Source of the DNA: Warburgia ugandensis
Taxonomy: Eukaryota; Streptophyta; Magnoliopsida; Canellales; Canellaceae
Direction of reading: 5' to 3'
NCBI GenBank assembly: GCA_035236585.1
Contig: CP141132.1
Location: 25,441,445 to 25,505,444 of the forward strand
Length of the DNA: 64,000 nt
The notes below the pieces were generated by a model. It did not search any database. It saw nothing but the letters and a program-made list of their open reading frames with translations, and was not told the DNA's origin. This document shows, piece after piece, positions 1 through 9,687 of this stretch (position 1 is the stretch's first letter; every line of letters starts with the position of its first letter). The position numbers were made by a program, and so were the translations under genes.

Positions 1-1075
1 AAATGAATTCGACCCAGTTATCGAAAGATTTTTGACGATAATATTGGGGATGATAGAAGATTGATCCTAACATAAAAAGTATAGCATGACCAAAACATCA
101 ATACCATTATTAAGACATTGTATGAATTTTATTGAAGTTATAAGCAATTGAGGATTTCAATGATCTTAAGACAGTTTAGAATTTCTGAGAAGCATTCAGT
201 TTATCATATATGTTACATAAAGGAATAGATGAAGTATCAATTATATGCAACAAAGCATATAGAGACATTGATCTAGGAAGACAAAAGTAAAGATTTTAAA
301 GAAAAGAGAGAAAGAGATAGAGATGTAACTACCAATATTCAATGAATATTCAAAAGAAGAAGATCATGACTCTATGGAGATACATACAATTCTATAGGAA
401 GGTAGATCAAACAAATGCAAAGGAATAATACTAGGCAAGTTGGTGATCTTATTGTAAAAAGAGTATAAAAGAGAGAAAGCATATGGGGGTTTAAGACTTT
501 GAATAGAGCATTGAATAAAAGGACATTATGCTGCACAAAAATTTTCAAAGAGGAATGGTGACCAACTAGAAGTTAAAATCCTACAAATGGTTTGATATCA
601 ATTATTATTAGATTCTTATCATATCCACTAACTTATGAGGAGCACCAATGGATATAGTCCATAAAAAGAAAAAAAATTGGCGATATCTTACCTTGCCGCT
701 GCATGAGTAAATAAAGGAATTAAGTCGGAAGGGTACCATCAAGGATCAAATTGAGGTCTTATTATCATAAATTTAGGAGACCAAAAATCCTAAGACCATT
801 ATTTAGTCATTACCTTTAGAGTACTGTTGATTAAATAAAAGGTATCCCACCCTAATTAATCAAGTATGAGAGTATGCATCAGAGTACGCAGCGAAAACAG
901 GCCCTTATAGGTGAGGCCTTATAGGGGGAACAATGGAAATGATAAATTGAGGATGAACCTAGAATTGCTTCCTAAAAGGGAAATGCATTCACCAAGAAAT
1001 CATCTAAGAGACAAATACCTGGAAGATAATAAGTTATGGAATTTTGAAGACGAAATTCTTTTAAGGGGGTAATAA
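1..1075 (+). mobile_element. Family B retrotransposon, left copy: decayed 3' internal region
   Basis: This stretch runs straight into a polypurine tract and an LTR, so it is the 3' internal part of a plus-strand LTR element whose 5' part lies outside the window. Bases about 34-870 are clearly similar to 61850-62760, the internal region just behind the 5' LTR of the other family B copy. The match ends near 870, about 200 bases before the LTR, which suggests that most of pol is deleted here. No long ORF survives. Bases about 970-1066 read as one short frame containing L-R-D-K-Y and N-F-E-D-E-I-L-L-R-G, which resembles the tail behind a chromovirus chromodomain; that reading is tentative. Confidence 0.6.
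1063..1075 (+). other. Polypurine tract of family B left copy
   Basis: AAGGGGGTAATAA lies directly before the LTR start TGTAATGACC. This is the plus-strand primer position of an LTR retrotransposon. Element A has a near-identical tract at 56525-56539. Confidence 0.7.
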
Positions 1076-1490
1076 TGTAATGACCCCAATTTTTGTAATA
1101 TTAAAATCCCATGAAAAGTTCAGTTTTAAAGATAAGGGCATTTTGGTCATTTCACTAGTTGCCTTAATTGAACCTAGGAATTTGGTCCTCAAAATGGTTC
1201 CATTAGATGCGTCTTGGAAAAAGGAATCCATCAAGACCAAAATCACCCAAAATGGAGTTAAAATGAGTAAGTTATGGCCCTTTGAAGTACAGGGGCAAAA
1301 CTATAACTTTTGCAAAACTAATTAACTGCAAAAACACAGGGGCCCATTTTGATACGGGAACCCTTCATCTTCCACCTCCTAGAGAGTTCTAGAACGGCAG
1401 TGATTGGAGGGGTAATCACCGCCATTCTGGAGGTTTCTCCACTGCCATTCAAAGGCGGTGAGAGCCCCCTCTAGAACCCTCTCTTAGCTC

Positions 1491-1498
1491 TATAAATA
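1491..1498 (+). promoter_or_regulatory. LTR TATA box
   Basis: TATAAATA sits in GCTCTATAAATAGAGCTC, about 415 bases into the LTR. The same box occurs at the same place in the element A LTRs (49750, 56967) and the right family B LTR (59213), which supports it as the LTR promoter. Transcription would start about 30 bases downstream. Confidence 0.7.
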
Positions 1499-3306
1499 GA
1501 GCTCTTGGGTGCCTCTAATGGCAGCCCAAAATGTTGGAAAAAACCCATCGTGGAGCAGTAACCTAGAGGAGAAAACGTGGAGAGAAAACCAGCCACAAAG
1601 CAGGTACACTCAAAAACTCCCCAAACCCATCTCACCTATAGTCCTAGGCTCAGGTTCCCTAGGTTTTTGCATGAAAATCCATGGAGAATAGGCCTCTAGG
1701 GAGTCACCAAAGACCCTGGGACATCCCCAAGGCCGCATTGGTTCCTCAGGGGCAAACTAGGTCATCCCAAGGACGCCTCGGTCTCCCAACAACGGAAACG
1801 CCCCAATACGGACGAGATGCGTCGAACGCGTCTGAGAGGAAACCAATTGGTGCGTCCGTAGACGCGCCCGCTAAAGGGGAAAACGGGCAGAGAATACCGC
1901 GCCCCTGCAAATGCGCCCGCTGAGGCGTACGCCACAGATGCACAGCGTACTAGCAGCGCGTCACATTTTGGTTCCTTAAGGAAGATGGGGCGCACGTCGC
2001 AGACGCGCAGCGCCCTAGCATTCCGTCTTTTTATCTTTAAGACTCTATGTACATACGACACTAAAACGCTTATAACTTGAGATCTAGAGCTCCGATTGAG
2101 GCACCGCCAAAGGTGTTGTGTCCATGTCGACGATGTGGACACATCCAAACTATAAAATCCCTCATTAAGGCCCAATAAAAGGTGGGCATGACCCTTAGAA
2201 TAGGATGGTGGGGCGTTGCCTCCAGACCTTTGGAAAAATAAGGATACCAAGGCCCAATTAGGACCTTAGGACACCCATAGGCATAGAGATGGATCCCTAA
2301 TGACTAAGTAATAAGACCAATCACTCTAAATCCCATAAAAGATAGGCCAAACTAACCTTAATTCCCCAAACCATGTTCAGGAGCTTCTGAGGACAAATGG
2401 GTTAGCGCGACCTAGTCAGGTAGGTGCTCTATCACTATTAGATTCTTTTAAAAGATCTATTATTGTTTTGAGAACATATGTTTTAAGTATATGACTTGTT
2501 TAGCATGACTTGATTCAGCATGCATGTGATAAATGTTTTGTACATAGACATGTTTTGTAAATGATTGCATATACATTATGCACATATATGTTTTGCAAAC
2601 AAGTGCATACATTGCATGATTTAAGTACTTGTAAAGATTGCATGTCCTTGAGGGTTGCCAAAAGACACTGGAGTGCCGAGGTCCAGGCAGTTGTGAGGGA
2701 CCCAAAGAGGACTGGTTTTGAGCAGAGGTTTTTGGCTTATTTGATCGTACATGATTTGGGCTAGTAAGCTCGTGGGTGCTATGCCGAGGGGTGTGGGTTG
2801 GCCACCCAGCCTCTACAACTATTAGGTGGATGGGTACCACGCCCAAAAAGGGCATGTCCCTGCTTCGACTGCATGTGGTACAGGGGGCTACCACTGGTGT
2901 CACAGCACTGGGTCGAAGTGTCATATGCCCCGTGGAGGTATATGATCCTGTGTCCCTAGGTACCCGGGGACCACACGGAGGTGAGGTCATGGGCATAGTG
3001 GGACCCTATGGTTTCGTGGATTTATGTGCATTGCATATGGCATGATATAAGGTTGGTCGACCATACCATGATAGATATCCATGAGTTGGATTCAGTTGAG
3101 CATCTGATGCATATTTTTATGATTATGATATATGATACTTTCGACTTGGATTATGATATTTCTTTAAGTCGTCAGTACTCCGGTTTGACATTAGCTTTTA
3201 ATATCGATATTGAACGTGATTATTCGAACAACATGCATATGTTTTTATGAGCACATGATTTTAAAGATCGCATGCATTATAAAACTAGTTGTGATAGACT
3301 CCTACT

Positions 3307-3323
3307 GAGTATAGTATATACTC
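3307..3323 (+). other. Conserved LTR hairpin (family B left)
   Basis: GAGTATA-GTA-TATACTC is a perfect 7-bp stem with a 3-base loop, about 380 bases before the LTR end. Equivalent hairpins lie at 51578, 58798, 60723, 33245 and, with different arm sequence, 4915. The role is unknown; an RNA structure near the R/U5 or polyadenylation zone is one possibility. Confidence 0.6.
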
Positions 3324-4587
3324 ACCCTATCATTAATATTTTTCAAGATAATTCCATCCACGAGTAGAGGACATCTATGTTAGTGCTACAAGCAAGTGAA
3401 TCAAAAAGGAAACACTTATACATGTAAGTAAATTCTCAACCCTTTGGACATGTATTTGTATTTAATTACAGTTGGGCTGTGTGCTGTGACTGGACAGACC
3501 TGAGGAAAAGCATTTGTGATTTCTAAAGTTGTTCAAAAACTACCTTAGTTGTTGTGAAGGCAAATAACACTTGGGGTTTTCAAAATAAATTCCAAATAAA
3601 ATATTTTTCCCCTGCATTGCACTGTTTTTTTCAAATCGGGATCCCACCTTAGGAATTTAGATTTTTCATTTAAAAATGCATGAGAAAACCCGGGTCGTCA
3701 CAGGAATTGATTAGACGGTCCAAAATAGATTATCTGATCTTCTTCATAAGATCCGTCTCCTAGGACGTCGTAGTGAGATGTCACACAGAAATGCGCCCTA
3801 CGGGAGTGTCCTGCATGCGTGTTCCACGTGCAATGATGTCCTAACGGAATGTTTGCCCAATAGCACAGGTGTCGGGTAGTGCGTTACCGCCTACATCCCT
3901 ATGACAGGAGCAAGGTGACTGCTCTGCCTGACTGGACCCGCTTTGATCAAATGATTAAGACCATTCGTTCCACTGGTCCCAGATCAAATTTAGACCCTTG
4001 GAGCGATTGTGATCTTCATTTGTCAATTGTGGAGTCATCTGAACTCCAAATTAAGATCGTAAAAAAGCTAAGGAAAACTTGTAATGTCTATTTTCTTTGG
4101 AAACCATAAAATCAATAAACATTTTCAAGAAACTTTCTGCTTTTTGGAAATAAGATTCTAATTTTTATAATCTTCAAGACGTTTAGGAAATCAAAATACG
4201 AGGATGATGCTATAAACAGACAAGACGTCTGATAAGTAAAAGAATACTTTATATACAAGCTAGAAGGCTTGTGGTTTTTGTTTTAAATAGGCGTATGCCT
4301 GGGGATGTTATGCTCAGAGGGTTACTAGGGTTTGGCCACCTGCTCTCCGAAATGTGATATATATGATGATACCATGCCCAAAGAGGTAAAATGTTGGGTG
4401 GGGCAATTATGGGAAGGCCACCATTGTGACAATCTGTCTCCCCATATATACATGACATAGATGATTTTCTACATTTGGTATCCGTGGAGTATGAAAGTAG
4501 TTATCCGAGTGCACTAGTACAGATCAGACTATAGCATAGTAGTCCTTTAAGTATTTTGCATTATGATGCATGCCATAATGAGATGCT

Positions 4588-4721
4588 GATACCGCCCAAA
4601 TAAGGGAGTATTTTTCCAGTAGAGTTTAGATGTTTTAGTATGGATGAGTGTGATGATACTGCCCAAATGAGGGAGTATTTTCCAGCGGAGTCTGGATGAT
4701 TGATCAACTCAGTATGTCTAA
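4588..4721 (+). repeat. 67-bp tandem duplication in LTR
   Basis: The block 'GATACCGCCCAAATAAGGGA' at 4588 recurs at 4655 as 'GATACTGCCCAAATGAGGGA', including the following 'GTATTTTTCCAG' part. It is two diverged copies with a period of 67 bases. Confidence 0.7.
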
Positions 4722-4914
4722 GTGTGACTATTGATGTTTGAGATATTAACTATTTTTCATGGTTATGACTGCATATATATCTACACAACATATACATTAT
4801 GTATGTGTAAGGATGTACATATATGAGAAAGTAAAGTGATTGATCCATGAGTATGAATAATGGGATTATGAAGAAGTAGGATTATACTATCAAATTATTA
4901 TGCTTCTTGAATCC

Positions 4915-4937
4915 CTTAGCAAGCATTGCTTGCTGAG
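4915..4937 (+). other. LTR hairpin with alternative arm sequence
   Basis: CTTAGCAAGC-ATT-GCTTGCTGAG forms a 10-bp stem (one G-T pair) with a 3-base loop about 460 bases before the LTR end. It takes the place of the GAGTATA/TATACTC hairpin of the other LTRs. Confidence 0.6.
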
Positions 4938-5399
4938 ATATTGTAAATGTTTGAATGTTTATATTATCTTAGATATAGAGAAGGAGAATTAGGAGCTCAA
5001 GACTTAAGAAGACTTGGAAGAATAATCAATCAGGTTATATGCCTTAAAGACATGTATTTTTATTTGAGAGCATTGTATTGTATTAAGAGTTTTTATTGTA
5101 TGGTGAGCTTTGAAATTTGGATTATGTAATTTGGACAAGTATTGTGCTAATACCAGGGCTGTACTGTGAACCACTGGATGGATTCTAAAATTTAATAAAA
5201 GTATATTCCTTCAATGGAATTTTATCTTATATAAAATTCTACTTATGATATCTATGAAGTGATGACTTGGGTTTTACAAAAAAATTTCTAAAGAAAAGAA
5301 TTGCCACTGCTTTGTTTTACAATTTTTTTTTACTACAAATAGCACCTTGCCTTTGAAAAATGTATTACAAAATTTGTTACAAGAACCCGTGTCGTCACA

Positions 5400-6138
5400 T
5401 TTTCCAATTCGATACTAAATTTTTCTCTTAACACTTTTGTAAGAACAAAATGGTGTAGGCACTCATCAAAGGAAGAGCCAAAAACTAAGAAGTTATCCAT
5501 GAACACCTAAACCTTTCCACAATATCAAAAAAGATGCTCAACATACACTTATAGAAAGTGGCTAGAGTAGTGCATAATCCGAAAGGCATACATCGATAAG
5601 CAAAGGTCTCAAAAGGCCAAGTGAAGATGGTCTTCTCTTAATCCTTAGTTGCTATAGGAATCCAGTTATAGCTAGAATAACCATCTAAAAAACAATAATA
5701 ATAATAATAATAATGAATGGCTAACCTCTCAAGCATTTGTCAATGAAGGGAAGAGGAAAGTAATCTTTCCTTGTGACTGCATTTAATTTCAAGTAATCAA
5801 TAGAAACTCTCCACCCAATGGCCATGCCAATGGGCACTAACTTATTGTCCTCATCTTTTATTATCGTGACACTGGATTTCTTGGGTACAACCTGAATGGG
5901 GCTGACTCAAGTGCTGTAAAAAAATGGGGTATATCACACTAACATCCGAAAGCTTAAGGACTTCATCTCTTACCATGTCCTTCATGTGGGGGTTTAGTCT
6001 CCTCTGTGTTTTCCTAAGTGGTTTAGCATTTTCCTCTAGATGGATTTTGTGCATGTACACAAAAGGGCTAATCCCTTTGATGTCCGTTATGGTCCACCCT
6101 AAAGCTATCTTATGTCCCTTAAGAACATCAAGAAGCAT
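5400..6138 (-). pseudogene. Athila-1 reverse transcriptase remnant
   Basis: Read from 6138 downwards, the reverse strand encodes the N-terminal RT region of Athila-type pol: G-W-T-I-T-D-I-K-G-I-S-P, then R-R-L-N-P-H-M-K and V-I-Y-P. After a frameshift come I-D-Y-L-K-L-N-A-V-T and F-P-L-P-F-I-D, and after more breaks D-G-Y-S-G-Y-N-W and M-P-F-G-L-C. The polymerase motif, normally Y/F-x-D-D, reads F-M-D-N near 5492-5500, so a catalytic aspartate is lost. Several stops, frameshifts and an (AAT) expansion (5693-5714) break the frame. RNase H and integrase are absent because the Tekay-like LTR ending at 5399 interrupts the element; they should lie beyond the window. Family assignment is firm; activity is excluded. 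Confidence 0.85.
5693..5714. repeat. (AAT)n microsatellite
   Basis: About seven AAT units inside the Athila-1 RT remnant. This is a local expansion that disrupts the coding frame. Confidence 0.8.
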
Positions 6139-6589
6139 ACCTTCCAGTTCTTGTCTAGATTTGCCTCTATAATTACTGGTAAGGTTTCTTCTAATCCTAA
6201 GTAATAATAGTTCAATATTTTAGGGAGTGGCTTAAGGACCTAGGTTGGTGGTTTTTCTACAGAAAGTACATGGACAGATTCTACTGGAGGGAGTGGCTCC
6301 ACATTAAGTCCTCATTTACAGGTATCCATTATAAGTACATCATTTAATAGATTATTGACCTCTTTAATGGAGTTTTCCATGTCAAGTGAATCTAAGATGG
6401 ACAATGGTGGTTGAGTATCTTGGAGTAGACCTTCTATTAAATTTACTACATGGGAATAATTGAAATCTAAGTACCACTAAGAATTGAAATCCAAGTATAA
6501 CTAGAATTTGACTGTTAGGGCTTGACATAAGCAGGGTGTCCAATACAATAAAGTCTATAGGATGTAAAACTAGTCCACATGGATTAACA

Positions 6590-7054
6590 CATCTTCAACC
6601 ATACCATGTGGTATTTTCACTAATCTATTTTCCAATTGCAACATGGTAGTGGTTGGTTTAAGTTCACAGAGCCTAATTGCTCATGGACAGAATATAGCAA
6701 CATGTTAACACTAGCCTTTAGGTTAAGCAATGCCTTATCTATGATATGGTCTCCAATAATGCATGTAATTGTAGGACACCCTTAGTCTCTAAACTTGGGA
6801 AAGGTCATGTGTTGGATTAAAGAGGTCACTTGCTCGGTGAGGAAAGCTTTCTTTTGTACATTTAGCTTTCTCATTCTTGTACACAGCTCTTTCGGGAACT
6901 TGGTGTAGGTGAGAGCATCATTAGTGGGATTGAGCAATGGAATACTGATTTGTACATGCTTGAAAACATCCATTAGGACATTGAATTTTTTTCCCATCCT
7001 AGCTTTGTTCAATAACTGAGGAAATGGGGCTTTATGCACATAGGGGGCCTCCAC
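6590..7054 (-). pseudogene. Athila-1 aspartic protease region
   Basis: The reverse strand from 7054 down encodes a 90-residue open stretch with P-F-P-Q-L-L-N-K and F-K-H-V-Q-I-S-I-P, then the K-R-K-L-type and L-T-E segments that precede the protease in Athila pol. After a frame break the protease core reads C-P-T-I-T-C-I-I-G, then N-L-K-A-S-V-N and L-G-S-V-N. The family's active site is D-L-G-A-S-I-N; here the catalytic aspartate is Asn and the Gly is Lys, so the protease is dead. Bases 7055-7659 are the decayed linker between gag and protease and hold nothing else I recognise. Confidence 0.75.
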
Positions 7055-7659
7055 TATAGGTTCAACAAGAGATTTTGTCTCTCATCTTTCTCTTGTGTTT
7101 TGACTACCTCATGTTCCTCTATAATTTCCTTAGGCAGCCTTACCATGTTGTTAAGTTGACGGTCGCTCCTAAAGGTTGTTATGGACTTGGCTTGCTCAAA
7201 AGAATTATTGGGTTTAGAACTAGATCCTATCTCAAATTAGCCCTTAGGACTAGGAATTGGTAACTAAGAAACTAGCCCTTTCCTCTATCTTGTAATGTAG
7301 TAGATAACTAGCTTATTTTAGTTCTACATTCATAAGGTCTTTAGAATTGACACTGTTGGTCTGTTTGTTTTCCTCACTTTGCCACACAAGAAATTGTATA
7401 TTGTCCTCAACTGATGGCTACTATCATTGTTGAGGTAGTTGAAAGCTAGGGGGCTACAAGGGAACTAAGGTTTTAGGAATGGTTTGTGTAGGGAAGTTTG
7501 TAGATAGACCTCCCTAGTAGTTGTTCTTTGACCATGAGAAGTTAGGATGCCTATCCCATCTTGGATTATAGGTCTCGGAGTGGGGGTTATTGCTAGGTTT
7601 GTATATTGCATTCAATGCATTCACGTGTTCTAAAAGATATTTTTTATAAACCTTGTTTG

Positions 7660-8640
7660 ATGGACAATTATTGGTTAAATGGGAGGAACTAGAAGAAACT
7701 ACACAAACCTCTTATTGAGGTTTAATAGATATAGTAATGGCCATGAAGGTTTGAAACAAGCTTTCAAGTTTGTCCACTCCCCCATCATATTTATCCATTT
7801 TTTCATCATCTTGTCCACTCTCACTATCATAGAATCAAGCTTATATAGGATATAATAATGGACACTCCTATTCCGCAAATGCCTCCTTTCATTGGAGACA
7901 GGGCATTTCTTTCTCTGCTATTTGAATAATCCCCATTGTTGGGGATTATCAGCTATAGTTTGAGAAAAATCCCAAGCCTATCTCTCATCCTTCAACATGA
8001 AGGCCTCTCCACTCACTGCATCTATTATATGTCTACTTTGAGGTATTAATGCCTCATAGAAGTATTAAACTTACTGCCACTTCTCAAAGCCATGATTAGG
8101 ACATTTCTACAGTAGTTCGTTCCACCGTTCCCTGCATTCATAACACTATTCATCATCTCTCTACTAAGAATTGATGATTTTCCCATGAAGGGTATTAATT
8201 TTATTAATGGGGAAGAATTTACTCAAAAACATCCCAGAAAATTGGCCCCATGTGATGATGAAATAGACCTCTAAGGAATTGGGCCATGACTTGGCCTTAT
8301 CTTTGAGCGAGAAGGGAACAACCTTAACCTAATTGAATCATCCAATACATTTTGGAACCAAAATATAGCACAAATATCAAGGAATTCCTTAATATGTAAA
8401 TATGGTTCTTCTTTCTCACAACCATAAAATGTAGGGAGTAATTGAATAGCTCCTGGTTTGAGTTTAAAATGGTTAGCATTGGTTGAAGGTAATGCGATGC
8501 ACAAGGGACTATTTAGTTGGAGTGGCACGTAGAAATCTCTAATGGCCTTGCTCTCAACTTTTATTGCTGGTTCAGTCATGGGGTTAAAAACTTTATTTCT
8601 CATCCCTGGTTTATGGGTACATTCAATCTCTAAGTCTACG
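7660..8640 (-). pseudogene. Athila-1 gag remnant
   Basis: The 110-residue reverse-strand ORF at 8603-8271 carries the Athila gag core: N-S-P-L-C-I-A-L-P, N-H-F-K-L-K-P, F-L-D-I-C and D-S-I-R-L-R-L-F-P. Downstream, in changed frames, are F-Y-E-A-L-I-P-Q-S-R, I-I-D-A-V-S-G-E-A and A-W-D-F, the usual C-terminal gag block. Near 7708-7661 a zinc-knuckle remnant reads C-V-V-S-S-S-S-S-H-L-T-N-N-C, with the second Cys of the C-x2-C-x4-H-x4-C motif changed to Ser. Stops and frameshifts are frequent. Gag would form the virus-like particle; this copy cannot. Confidence 0.85.
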
Positions 8641-9687
8641 AGTACTAGCTCAACATTCTGAGATCGATGTCCATGCGTGCACTAAACTAAAATCCTATAT
8701 GATGCAAACTAACTATATGCTGACTCTAGCTCTATGTGATGCACAACCAATCCTAATAAATTGCTAATCAAGTTGTTTTAATTATCTTTTGTTATTGCAT
8801 AAGGTTGTAGCTTCTTAGACCTAAATCTAGAGTGTTTCTCTTTTCTAAACTTGGTAACTGCTTACTAGTTAGGTTCTCCTCTAAAGTAGTTAATACAATT
8901 CTCATGTCAAGAGTCATTTAGACCTCAATTGACATCAGTAAAAGGCGTGAAAAAATTGCATGGATTTTAGGTCACCGAGTATAACCATGATGCTCAGAAG
9001 CCACTAAAGTGATAGTAGATCGGCTCCTTTTAAAAGGTCACTATAAGGTCGATACCCTAAGTCTTTTAGTACTTGATTTTAAATTAATAGATTTGTGACA
9101 TAGAAGGAATTGGATTGATTTCCTAGGTGGACCAAGGATTTTGTGATGAAATCCATCCTAATCTTATGAGGGTCATGTGGGGCCCTTACTAGCATTATGA
9201 TCCATTCCACCATAAAGAGTTAAACGTGCAATGAAAAATAAAAACAAACTAATACTTACCTATATGCTATTCAACAAAGGGTTAAACACCTCAATAGACC
9301 ATACACTATAACCAGATAGCCTATGCTTTTATTATAGCTAACCTTAAGCTAACCTATGTTAAATAAGTTCTTGCTAATGCATTATACCTAAATAAAATGC
9401 AATAATTATCATGAATAATCATATTCTATATGAATTACATCATGAATAATCATATTCTATATGAAGTCATGGCCCATAGGATTGTCGTTGCTCCTTTTGC
9501 CATATTCTCCTTACACAAATACAGACAAGATATGTCAATTTGTGAGGATTAAGCAAAATATGCAAATATAATGGAAAAATCCTAATATGATGCAATCCTA
9601 AACCTAAACTAGAGATAAACAATTCAAGCAAGATTCAACCACAAATCCATTGCAAATTCCCTAGCAATGGTGCCAAAAACTTATTAT
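8641..9687 (-). other. Athila-1 non-coding leader
   Basis: The region between primer site and gag, without a usable ORF. On the reverse strand, about 9210-8915 is similar to the leaders of Athila-2 (15298-14980) and Athila-3 (23290-23605), including a 'GCTAGTAAGGGCCC' block and a 'CTACTATCACTTTAGTGGC' block. A 25-base direct repeat with a 31-base period lies at 9410-9465. Confidence 0.6.
9658..9675 (-). other. Athila-1 primer binding site (Asp-tRNA type)
   Basis: The reverse strand reads TGGCACCATTGCTAGGGA, 12 bases inside the LTR end. The complement of the plant Asp-tRNA 3' end is TGGCGCCGTTGCCGGGGA (recalled). The four differences all fall in CpG positions and are C-to-T or G-to-A. Confidence 0.7.

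Larger units (their letters stand above)
1076..3702 (+). repeat. 3' LTR of family B left copy (Tekay/Del-like, 2627 bp)
   Basis: The LTR starts TGTAATGACCCC after a polypurine tract and ends GGGTCGTCACA. Its body aligns along its length with the LTRs of element A (49322-51944) and of the right family B copy (48946-49321 plus 59138-61137). Its last 400 bases match the right family B copy better than element A, including the 'ACCCTTTGGACATGTATTTG' segment near 3438-3457. It carries the TATA box and hairpins described separately. The base after the LTR starts unrelated sequence and not a primer site, so it is a 3' LTR. The 5' LTR is outside the window, so no target duplication can be checked. 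Confidence 0.85.
3703..5399 (+). repeat. 3' part of a third Tekay-like LTR
   Basis: The segment ends AACCCGTGTCGTCACA at 5399, the terminus typical of the other Tekay-like LTRs here, and then passes abruptly into Athila reverse transcriptase sequence. Inside it are the cognate blocks of these LTRs: a 'CTTAGCAAGC' hairpin in place of the GAGTATA hairpin, and repeated 'ATACTGCCCAAATGAGGGAG' blocks. Its 5' part is missing because the left family B copy adjoins it at 3702/3703, so the simplest reading is that family B inserted into this LTR and the rest lies left of the window. It may be a solo LTR or the end of a full element. Confidence 0.6.

Noticed and set aside
2460-3250. ORFs on both strands in the family B LTR
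   Set aside because: The same region of the element A LTRs gives different or broken frames, so they are not conserved.
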